Shown in pieces: positions 56,238 to 64,000 of a DNA stretch of 64,000 nt (positions are counted from its first letter, which is position 1; each line of letters starts with the position of its first letter). This DNA comes from CBDBND01 sp965262665 (GTDB taxonomy: Bacteria > Pseudomonadota > Alphaproteobacteria > Rhodospirillales > Rhodospirillaceae). The notes beneath the pieces are model-generated. The model was not told the origin of the DNA, made no database searches, and was given only the letters and a program-made list of their open reading frames with translations. The position numbers were made by a program, and so were the translations under genes. The DNA is taken from the NCBI GenBank assembly GCA_965262665.1, contig CBDHFR010000004.1, forward strand, positions 372,001 to 436,000, in the 5' to 3' direction.

Positions 56238-56654
56238 ATGACCATGGACAATCTTGACGCCAGTAAGGAAATTGCCTCTCACGGTATGAAAGCGCAGGCA
56301 ACGCGATTGCTGGTGATCACAGAAAATATTGCCAACGCGAACTCAACGCCCGAATTGCCCGGTGGTGAGCCGTATCGCCGTAAGTTGATTACCTTCCGCA
56401 ATGCGCTCGATCGGGAATTAGAAGCCAATACGGTCGTGGCGAAACGAATCTATGACGATCAATCAAACCTTAGCGTCCGGTACGATCCTGCGCATCCGGC
56501 AGCGGATGACGATGGATATGTGCTGACGCCGAATGTTAATCCGCTGATCGAAATGATGGATATGCGTGAAGCGCAACGGTCTTACGAAGCAAACATGAAC
56601 GTCATCACGACCTCACGGGAAACGATGATGAAAACACTCGAACTTCTGCGCTAG
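56238..56654 (+). CDS. flgC: Flagellar basal-body rod protein FlgC
   Basis: The 138-residue protein builds the proximal rod. It shows the family N-terminal motif VITENIANANSTPELPGGEP and the C-terminal MMDMREAQRSYEANMNVITT helix, which form the coiled-coil rod domain. It lies nine bases after the flgB remnant. The frame is intact. Confidence 0.93.
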   Translation: MTMDNLDASKEIASHGMKAQATRLLVITENIANANSTPELPGGEPYRRKLITFRNALDRELEANTVVAKRIYDDQSNLSVRYDPAHPAADDDGYVLTPNVNPLIEMMDMREAQRSYEANMNVITTSRETMMKTLELLR

Positions 56655-56738
56655 GCCGGTCTCATGCCCCAACCCGCTCAAAAAGCGGAGGGGCTGAGCT
56701 GATTGGGACAAAACACTTAAGCAACCCCGGAGGGGACC

Positions 56739-57062
56739 ATGGCAGTCGATTTTAGCAGTGCAGTAAACGCCTATCACGAAGCGGCCGGTGCCGTTCGTGA
56801 AGCGGGCAAAACAGGTGATGTCGCACCCACCGGAGAGGCTGGTGGCTCATCCTTCGCCGGGATGGTCAAGGACTCGCTGGACAGTGCAGTTGAAACCGGC
56901 GAACGCGCCGAGCAACTTTCCATGGCGCAAATCGCCGGTGAAGCCAACATGATGGATGTGGTCACGGCCGTGGCAAATGCGGAACACACTTTGGAGACGG
57001 TTGTCGCAGTGCGCGATAAGGTCTTACAGGCCTATCAAGAAATCTTGCGCATGCCGATTTGA
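56739..57062 (+). CDS. fliE: Flagellar hook-basal body complex protein FliE
   Basis: The 107-residue protein contains SSFAGMVKDSLDSAVETGER and ANMMDVVTAVANAEHTLETV, then ends VLQAYQEILRMPI, the classic FliE C-terminus. FliE joins the MS ring to the rod. It is 84 bases after flgC and 39 before fliQ, within a normal flagellar cluster. Confidence 0.94.
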   Translation: MAVDFSSAVNAYHEAAGAVREAGKTGDVAPTGEAGGSSFAGMVKDSLDSAVETGERAEQLSMAQIAGEANMMDVVTAVANAEHTLETVVAVRDKVLQAYQEILRMPI

Positions 57063-57101
57063 GAATGTGTCAGCAGAAGCCCGATAGGTTGGGAATTTAC
57101 C

Positions 57102-57368
57102 ATGAATGAAATGGAAGTCTTAGACCTCGGCAGGGATGCGGTCTGGGTATTCCTGAAAGTGGCAGGTCCAATTCTCCTTGTTGGGCTGGCCGTGGGCTTA
57201 TCCATTTCCGTGTTTCAAACTCTCACGCACATCCAAGAGATGACGTTGACATTTATCCCCAAAATCGTTGCCGTCTTCAGTTCGCTGACCATTTTCTTGC
57301 CGTGGATGTTGGCCAATCTCAACGAGTTTATGCAAAGGGTGATGGATAAAATTATCAGCCTGCCTTAG
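57102..57368 (+). CDS. fliQ: Flagellar export gate protein FliQ
   Basis: The 88-residue protein has two transmembrane helices (VFLKVAGPILLVGLAVGLSI and VAVFSSLTIFLPWMLANLNE) with TLTHIQEMTLTFIPKI between them, as in all FliQ proteins. It is part of the type III export gate in the inner membrane. The next gene, fliR, starts 46 bases downstream. Confidence 0.95.
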   Translation: MNEMEVLDLGRDAVWVFLKVAGPILLVGLAVGLSISVFQTLTHIQEMTLTFIPKIVAVFSSLTIFLPWMLANLNEFMQRVMDKIISLP

Positions 57369-57414
57369 CCGGCGTTTCTCCGGTGGGTGTTTGGCTTTCA
57401 GATGAGGCAGACCG

Positions 57415-58182
57415 ATGCTGAGCGACCTGCTCACCCTCAACGTTTTTCATTTTTTGCTGGTGTTTGCGCGCCTATCCGTCGTCTTTCTGTTGATGCCGGG
57501 TGTTTCCGCATCTTACGTTCCAACACGAATCCGTCTCGCTTTCGCCCTTCTCGTAACGATGATCAGCCTGCCCATTGTTCAGGGCTATCTGCCCAACCAG
57601 CCGGAGGCGCCGGCCGCACTGGTTAAATTCATTTTTTTTGAAATCTTGATTGGCGCGTTTATCGGCACCATCATTCAATTGATTATGACCGCTTTGAACG
57701 TGGCCGGCATGATGATAAGCCGGTCCGCAGGCCTCATGAATACCTTCGTCAATGATCCCGTCACCAATGCGCAGAGCGCGATCGTCATCGGTTTTCTCAA
57801 TCTGATCGCCGTTGTTCTCATTTTCTCGACCGGCCTACACGACTTCATGATCATGGCGATCGTTGACAGCTATTCGCTCATTGCACCCAATGAGCCGATT
57901 CTCACAGGAGACATATTGAACGTGGTGGCCACCACAATAAACGAATCGTTTTATATCGGTGTACGCATCGCATCACCATTTTTGATGTACACGCTTATTT
58001 TTCAGGTGACGATGGGAATCATAGCTCGCTTGTCACCGCAAATGAATATTTTCTTTGTTGTATTACCCTTGCAGATCTTGATGGGATTTACGCTTTTGAC
58101 CATCGCGTTACCAGCCATGATGTTGGTGTTCCTGAATTATTTCGATTCCAATCTGCATAGCCTGTTAGCGAACGGGAGCTAA
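57415..58182 (+). CDS. fliR: Flagellar export gate protein FliR
   Basis: The 255-residue membrane protein has about six helices and the FliR motifs FLLVFARLSVVFLLMPGVSA, IGAFIGTIIQLIMTALNVAG and a C-terminal LLTIALPAMMLVFLNYFDS. It forms the export gate with FliP and FliQ. Two bases separate it from flhB, so they are co-translated. The frame is intact. Confidence 0.95.
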   Translation: MLSDLLTLNVFHFLLVFARLSVVFLLMPGVSASYVPTRIRLAFALLVTMISLPIVQGYLPNQPEAPAALVKFIFFEILIGAFIGTIIQLIMTALNVAGMMISRSAGLMNTFVNDPVTNAQSAIVIGFLNLIAVVLIFSTGLHDFMIMAIVDSYSLIAPNEPILTGDILNVVATTINESFYIGVRIASPFLMYTLIFQVTMGIIARLSPQMNIFFVVLPLQILMGFTLLTIALPAMMLVFLNYFDSNLHSLLANGS

Positions 58183-58184
58183 CG

Positions 58185-59257
58185 ATGGCCGAAGACAAAG
58201 ACTCGAAAACAGAGGAACTTACTTCCAAACGCTTGGGCAAAGCGCGCGGCGAAGGAGATGTTCCGCAGTCTCAAGAAATCAAGAGTTTCGCCATGTTGCT
58301 GGCCGGACTCATCGTCTTCGGGACGATGGCGCCTTGGGTTGCCAGCGATCTGGCGAGATTCCTAAAAGTTTTTCTCGACCGTCCGCATACGATGCCGTTT
58401 GAGAATGAAGGCATACGCCTTCTCATGGTTGAGGTATCCACATCAGTTGCCGCCTTGCTCGCTTTACCTATGGCGACATTTGTCCTTGCCGCGATCATCA
58501 GCGGTGTTGCGGTCAACGGTTTTCTTTGGACTCCAAAAAAGATGAAACCCAAATTGGATCAGCTGAATCCGATTAACGGTGCAAAACGACTCTTCTCCTC
58601 ACAGTCAGCTGTGGAGGCAGCTAAAGGTGTCGTCAAAATCATCATCGTTGGTGCGACGGTCGCTTTCTTAGTTCTTCCTCTGTTCCGCCACCCCGATCAG
58701 GTGGTTGATCAGGACCTGATTGTCACTTTGCGCGAAATTCATTGGCTCATCATTCTCGTGCTATTCCTTGTGGTTCTAATTATGGCCATCGTCGCCGCTG
58801 CGGACTTGGCCTATCAAAAATGGCATCACAAAGAAAAATTGAAGATGACCAAACAGGAAGTCAAAGACGAGCACAAGGAAGCGGAAGGCGACCCAAAAAT
58901 TAAAAGCCGTATCCGGGCCCTCCGCCTGGAACGTCATCGTCAACACATGATGGCTGCCGTGCCCAGCGCCAGCGTCGTGATTACCAATCCCACTCATTAT
59001 GCCGTCGCCTTAAAGTATGACATGCACGACATGCACGCGCCGATTTTGGTTGCCAAAGGTGTGGACTATTTGGCGCACCGTATTAGGCAAATTGCGGAGG
59101 ACAATGATGTGCATTGGTCGAAAATCCACCTTTGGCCCGTGCCCTCTATGCTGCCGTTGAAGTTGATCAAGAAATTCCGCCGGAGCACTATAAGGCCGTT
59201 GCCGAGGTTATCGGTTATGTCATGCAGTTGAAGGGCGAGTTTGCCCAAGCGTCATAG
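58185..59257 (+). pseudogene. flhB: Flagellar export switch protein FlhB, frameshifted near its end
   Basis: The protein starts MAEDKDSKTEELTSKRLGKA, has four membrane helices, and bears the self-cleavage motif SVVITNPTHYAVALKYD. Near 59108 the text reads GTGCATTGG, where one more C (GTGCCATTGG) would give the normal end PLVENPPLARALYAAVEVDQ and then VIGYVMQLKGEFAQAS at 59257. As written, the frame ends at 59231 with wrong residues. Since FlhB is needed for motility, this could well be a sequencing error. Confidence 0.88.
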
Positions 59258-61746
59258 AAGTCTCCTGGCACTGGGACTCAGCACCCTTGGAATCGTGGCG
59301 CTGAGCCTGAATCTTGTCTTTGATTTAGCACCGTGGCTCTGGATTTCTGCCGGAGTCATTGCTCTTTGGGTGATGTCAGCAATCCTGTTCTGGATGGCGG
59401 CCAATCAGCCGCCGACTTTGGAACAACGGCTGGAAGCCCTATCAGTCACCCTTGATGCGGTGCCAGCGCCTCGTTTTCTAACCGACGGCCATGGTGCCGT
59501 TGTCTATGCCAACGTTTGGGGAAGGGAATGGCTGGCCGACGCCATGCCATTGGATCGATTATCTTCCCACGCGGCTCGGGAGTACGACGGGCTCGACGCG
59601 GCCGCCCGTTTGCGGCAAGCGCTTGAAGCCGGGCTCGCTGACCAAGTCGAGATTCCGCTTAGGGGAGAGATGCCGGAGCCAGATTGGTTTCAAGTCGGCA
59701 TCCGTCCATTAGATCACATGGCTGGCCTGTCGGTTTGGTCATTAGAGGACATAACGGCACGCAAAGCGATCAACGATATTTTGAGCCAGGAGCGGCAGGA
59801 TCTGGCTGACTTTCTAGATTTTATGCCGACGGGGATTTATTCCGTCGATGTCGATGGGCGATTTCACTATGCCAATCAGCGCTTCGCGCAATGGCTGGGA
59901 ATGACCCCCGATGATGTTCTAAATCTCACGCTAGATGATGTGATTGACGGGCCAGCCAGACCCGATCCAGACAGCGAGTGGCAGGGTAAAATAAGATTTC
60001 GTAATACGGCAGGCGAATCTGTCGATGCGCTTGTCTTTCAGGGATCCTATGACGATGCGGGGATGACCCGCACGCGGTCCATCGCCATCCACGATGTCAG
60101 TGCAGATTTGGATAGCGATACCGGCGGCAGCAGCCGGTTCCGAGCCCTGTTTGATTCGGCACCAGTCGCCATTGCCATCGCTGATCCGGATGGCGCTGTG
60201 AGCGACTGCAATCAGGCGTTTGCCCGCCTTGTTCAGCGAAACCGTGAAGACTTGATGGGTGTCGGTCTTACGGATTTTCTCACAGAAGATGACCGTCGCG
60301 CCCTTCGTAACGAACTGTACCGTGTGTTGAACGGCAATGCGGACAGCGCACAAGTGGATGCACGCCTGGCCGGCACAACCTCGGCCCAAGTGTCCATCTT
60401 TCTGGGACCATTATCTGGGCCGTTGGCCGCCGCTGCAGGCGAAATCGAAGGTGCCGTGGTCCACGTCATCGATACGACGGAACAGAAAAACCTCGAAGTG
60501 CAGTTTGCTCAGGCACAGAAAATGCAAGCCATGGGTCAATTGGCCGGTGGGGTCGCCCACGATTTCAACAATCTTTTGACGGCCATGATCGGGTTTTGCG
60601 ATTTGCTGCTGCAGCGTCATGCGGCCGGTGACCCGTCTTTCGCCGATATCATGCAGATCAAACAAAACTCCAATCGTGCGGCCAATCTGGTTCGGCAATT
60701 GCTGGCCTTTTCGCGCAAACAACCTTTGCAACCGCAAGAATTAAATAGCACGGATCACCTGACCGAGCTGTCACACCTCCTCACCCGGCTAATCGGTGAA
60801 TCGATTGAATACAAATTAATCCACGGTAGGGACTTAGGTGTCGTACGGGTTGATCCTGGGCAGTTTGATCAAATCATTATCAACCTCGCTGTTAACGCTC
60901 GCGATGCCATGCCGGGGGGTGGCACTTTAACGATTACCACCGGTACGAAACTTTTTGAATCACCTACACAACTTGATGCTAATCAGGTTCCGGCTGGGAG
61001 TTATGTCACCATTTCTGTCGCCGATACTGGGAAAGGCATTGCCAGAGAAGACATCGGACGCATTTTCGAGCCCTTCTTTTCCACCAAAAAGGAGACACCT
61101 GGCGCCGGCACAGGACTGGGTCTGGCCAACCGTGTACGGCATCGTTCGACAAACGGGGGGGTTCATCTTGGTAGAATCCGCACCGGGACAAGGGGCGACA
61201 TTCATGATCTATCTGCCGCGCTTGTCACCGGAAGGTGTTGCTGAAGAGTCGGCCGACAGCGATCAACCGGATGACGTATCCATGCGGGCAGAGGAGGCGG
61301 AAGATCCCGTCGCTCTTGCCGGCAAGATCGGTGAAGCCCTAGCCAAAACACGCGGGGACGGAGATTTATCTGGCAGTGGTACGGTGCTATTGGTCGAGGA
61401 TGAAGACGCGGTCCGGGTGTTTGCCTCCCGGGCACTAAAGAACAAAGGGTACTCCGTCCTCGAAGCCCGTACCGGTGAACAGGCCATGGATATCATGCGG
61501 GATACGGAACATCTTGACCTGCTGATCACCGATATGATGATGCCGGGCATGGATGGCGGGACACTCGCCCGGTTCGTCCGGGTCGAGCGTCCCAACGTGC
61601 GTATCATTTTGATCTCCGGATATTCCGAAGAAGTCGCCCGAGGCGACGTGGTCGACAGCCCTGATATTCATTTCCTGCCCAAACCCTTCAGTCTGGGACA
61701 GCTGGCGACCAAGGTAAAAGACGTGTTGGCGACGCCCGCTGCCTAA
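59241..61746 (+). pseudogene. cckA: CckA-type hybrid histidine kinase, frameshifted
   Basis: The protein has two N-terminal membrane helices (LLALGLSTLGIVALSLNLVF and WLWISAGVIALWVMSAILFW), PAS domains (about residues 95-400), a His-phosphotransfer domain with GGVAHDFNNLLTAMIGFCDL, and an ATPase domain with RVDPGQFDQIIINLAVNARD and ADTGKGIA. Near 61127 the text has one base too many (GGCCAACC); repair links to TVYGIVRQTGGFILVESAPG and a C-terminal receiver with LLITDMMMPGMDGG. The H-box is that of CckA, the cell-cycle kinase acting through ChpT on CtrA. It overlaps flhB by 17 bases. Confidence 0.88.
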
Positions 61747-61805
61747 TCCGCAGGCACAATGGGTAAACTCTTATCTCATTGATTTAATTAACTTATTATA
61801 TATAT

Positions 61806-61820
61806 GTTCTTATCTCGTTC
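61806..61820 (+). promoter_or_regulatory. SOS box (LexA operator) upstream of recA
   Basis: GTTCTTATCTCGTTC matches the alphaproteobacterial LexA operator GTTC-N7-GTTC exactly. It lies 87 bases before the recA start, in an AT-rich stretch that can hold the promoter. It explains damage-induced recA expression and supports the alphaproteobacterial assignment. Confidence 0.85.
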
Positions 61821-61907
61821 TTTTTCCTGGACAATGAGAACAAAACACGTACATTAGGTGCCGTTGCACACACCGATTGACCGGACTAAACACGGAGGAG
61901 GGCGGTT

Positions 61908-63002
61908 ATGCCTGAAGCAAACTTGCGGGTGGTGGAGAACAAGGGCGCCATGGATAAAACCAAGGCCCTCGATGCGGCGCTGACACAAATCGAACGGTCG
62001 TTCGGCAAAGGCTCGATCATGCGCCTGGGCCAGCGGGAAACCGCGGTCGACATTGAATCCATCCCAACGGGATCTTTAGGTCTCGATTTGGCGCTCGGCA
62101 TCGGCGGACTACCCCGCGGCCGGGTTATTGAAATTTACGGGCCGGAAAGCTCGGGCAAAACCACGCTGGCTTTGCACGTCATCGCCGAAGCGCAAAAAGC
62201 GGACGGTGCATGCGCCTTCATCGATGCTGAACATGCCCTGGATCCCGGCTATGCCCGCAAGCTCGGCGTCAACCTAGATGACTTACTGATCTCGCAACCG
62301 GACGCGGGTGAACAGGCGCTTGAGATCGCCGATACCCTGGTGCGGTCTGGCGCCATCGATGTGCTGGTGATCGATTCCGTTGCCGCTCTCACACCAAGGG
62401 CTGAGCTCGAAGGTGAAATGGGTGATCACCACGTTGGTTTGCAAGCCCGTTTGATGAGCCAGGCATTGCGCAAGTTGACCGCTTCGGTGTCGCGTTCCAA
62501 TACCATGATCATCTTCATCAATCAGATTCGCATGAAGATCGGTGTGATGTTCGGCAATCCCGAAACCACCACCGGCGGCAACGCCCTTAAGTTTTACTCA
62601 TCGGTCCGTCTCGATATCCGCCGCATCGGCCAGATCAAGGACCGGGACGAAGTGGTCGGCAATCAGACCCGGGTGAAGGTGGTCAAAAACAAAGTGGCAC
62701 CGCCTTTCAAGCAGGTTGAATTCGATATCATGTATGGTGAAGGCGTTTCCAAAACCGGCGAATTGCTGGACCTAGGCGTTAAAGCCGGGTTGGTGGAAAA
62801 ATCCGGCTCCTGGTTTTCTTACAATTCCGAACGGATTGGCCAAGGCCGGGAAAATGCCAAGACTTTCCTTAAAGAGCATCCCGATATGGCCGCGGACATC
62901 GAACGTCAAATCCGCATCAATGCCGGTTTGGTAGCCGAAAAGGTGATCGGTGACGAACAAGATGACGGTGCGGAGGACACCGAAGTCCCAGCAGCAGAAT
63001 AA
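61908..63002 (+). CDS. recA: Recombinase RecA
   Basis: The 364-residue protein has the full RecA signature: MDKTKALDAALTQIERSFGKG at the N-terminus, Walker A IYGPESSGKTTLALHVIAEA, DVLVIDSVAALTPRAELEGE (Walker B), the L1/L2 loops in HHVGLQARLMSQALRKLTAS and FGNPETTTGGNALKFYSSVR, and an acidic C-terminal tail. It catalyses strand exchange and LexA cleavage. GGAGGAGGG precedes the ATG. The gene is intact and is followed by twin hairpin terminators. Confidence 0.98.
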   Translation: MPEANLRVVENKGAMDKTKALDAALTQIERSFGKGSIMRLGQRETAVDIESIPTGSLGLDLALGIGGLPRGRVIEIYGPESSGKTTLALHVIAEAQKADGACAFIDAEHALDPGYARKLGVNLDDLLISQPDAGEQALEIADTLVRSGAIDVLVIDSVAALTPRAELEGEMGDHHVGLQARLMSQALRKLTASVSRSNTMIIFINQIRMKIGVMFGNPETTTGGNALKFYSSVRLDIRRIGQIKDRDEVVGNQTRVKVVKNKVAPPFKQVEFDIMYGEGVSKTGELLDLGVKAGLVEKSGSWFSYNSERIGQGRENAKTFLKEHPDMAADIERQIRINAGLVAEKVIGDEQDDGAEDTEVPAAE

Positions 63003-63028
63003 CAATCCCGATCCCCTCGGGTCCCAGC

Positions 63029-63111
63029 GGCGGCGGTGTTCCCCTCAACCCGCCGCCGCACGTTTTTACAGATGGCGGCGGTGTTCCCCTCAACCCGCCG
63101 CCGTTTTTTTT
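63029..63111 (+). terminator. Tandem duplicated hairpin terminators after recA
   Basis: An identical 30-base unit occurs at 63029-63058 and 63074-63103. Each unit folds by GGCGGCGG pairing with CCGCCGCC around a 13-base loop. The second is followed by eight Ts (63104-63111), a strong intrinsic terminator; the first by a weaker T5. They close the recA transcript and arose by local duplication. Confidence 0.85.
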
Positions 63112-63174
63112 ATCGACCCTCAAGGCCTGTTCACCTGGAGGCGGCAAAGGGAACACATCTAAAGCATTTCCGAT

Positions 63175-64000
63175 TTATTCTGACGCATAGCCGTCAGCAA
63201 CCAAGAAGTTCCTGCAGTGCTCGTGATTGAAGAGGCCGCAGACGTTACCGGCGGCTTTCCACAGATCATCGATGGTGCGGGGTTTTAAGCGCTTCATGTG
63301 AGCTTTGAACTTTGAAAATGCGAGCTCGATCGGGTTGAAGTCCGGCGCATAGGGCGGCAGGAACAAAAGCCATGCGCCCCGCTTTTCAACCGCCCGCCTG
63401 GCACCGTCGCGTTTGTCGGCCGGCAGATTGCCGGGGACAACAACAGCGCCTTTTTGAAGGGTCGGGGCGCGTTGCGTTTTGATGTACTGCTCGAATGCAT
63501 CACCGTCCATGGCGCCCTCGATCAAATCAGGGCACCCAGGGCGCGGTCAGGCCGTCACCGCGCAATCCGGCAATGAAGGTCATGGTTTTCCAATGACCAT
63601 GGGGAATGGCGGCAACCATCCGCTGGCCGCTGGGACAGCGCCCCCGCAGGCGCGCCATTTTGGTATTGATACTTGTTTCGTCAAGGAACACGATCCTGCC
63701 GACCCGCTCGGGATGGGCCGGGAGCCGGGCCTGACGTTGGCGCCAAACCACGCGTGCTGCCTGCCCATCCGCGCGTTCCTGTTCACTGGCGTGGGCGGTT
63801 TTTTTAAAGCTGATCTTGCGCGCGCGGAACCAGTCATTAATCGTCGAAGTCGGCGCAATCACTTGGTGAACTTCGTCCAGACGCTCAGACAGCTCTTGCA
63901 GTGTCGGGTCTGGCGTCTCCTTAATCCAGCGCAGGATATCCTCGCCGTAAGGATCAAGACGGCGCTGGCGCGACGGCCGTGGCTTGACCGCGACAGTCCC
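63175..64000 (-). pseudogene. IS630-family transposase, frameshifted, running off the window
   Basis: Reading from the right edge: DPYGEDILRWIKETPDPTLQ, TSTINDWFRARKISFKKTAH, VGRIVFLDETSINTKMARLR (first Asp), and GLRGDGLTAPW. The frame breaks near 63525 and goes on MIEGAMDGDAFEQYIKTQRA, VVVPGNLPADKRDGARRAVE and FNPIELAFSKFKAHMKRL (Glu). The second catalytic Asp is Gly here (PGN for MDN). The 5' end lies outside the window. The copy sits behind recA, where alaS is often found in related genomes. Confidence 0.85.

Noticed and set aside
63029..63103. Start of a CRISPR array
   Set aside because: Only two units occur, each is a GC-rich hairpin followed by Ts, and no cas gene is near. They are terminators.

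Overview
The window looks like an alphaproteobacterial chromosome segment, probably Rhodospirillales-like. The evidence is a flgC-fliE-fliQ-fliR-flhB cluster running into a CckA-type hybrid histidine kinase and recA, a GTTC-N7-GTTC SOS box in front of recA, several TRAP transporter genes and many Tat-exported enzymes. No rRNA or tRNA gene and no CRISPR array was seen.

Layout. (1) 0-5.3 kb: end of an unknown gene, a Tat-exported methyltransferase, a thioredoxin-like protein, argE and cysS. (2) 5.4-10.5 kb: a graveyard of insertion sequences. An IS481 transposase gene is split by an IS110/IS1111-like element that itself carries a decayed IS630; an IS256 and a second IS630 remnant lie to the left. 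(3) 10.5-13.1 kb: a complete AmmeMemoRadiSam locus (radical SAM gene divergent from the Memo-like and AMMECR1-like genes). (4) 13.2-17.6 kb: a receiver-like protein, a dctPQM TRAP transporter and small membrane proteins. (5) 17.6-32.8 kb: an IS5 insertion, then a set of exported enzymes (c-type cytochrome, amidohydrolase, intradiol dioxygenase-like protein, three M24 proteins, a double alpha/beta hydrolase), SRPBCC and TPR proteins. (6) 32.9-46.9 kb: small-molecule enzymes (VOC, alpha/beta hydrolases, GNAT, DJ-1/PfpI, sterol-desaturase-like protein with its MarR regulator, two-domain PPK2, SDR, nitrilase), many of them broken. (7) 47.0-54.9 kb: one tightly packed array of seven paralogous exported metallo-beta-lactamase-fold hydrolases plus a CpeT-like gene, with an IS5 inside the fifth paralog. 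(8) 55-64 kb: hisI, an IS21 remnant that has replaced most of flgB, the flagellar export genes, cckA, recA and an IS630 at the right edge.

Two themes run through the window. First, insertion sequences of at least six families are abundant. Second, more than a dozen genes carry single-base length changes, mostly in short homopolymers, and three neighbouring genes carry in-frame stop codons. The indels also hit flhB and cckA, so consensus sequencing error is a serious alternative to real gene decay. The in-frame stops and clean IS insertions do not fit homopolymer error. The parts most worth follow-up are the seven-member MBL array, the AmmeMemoRadiSam locus, the receiver-like protein family with its GNAT chimera, and the nested IS structure with a possible IS1111-type guide-RNA region.
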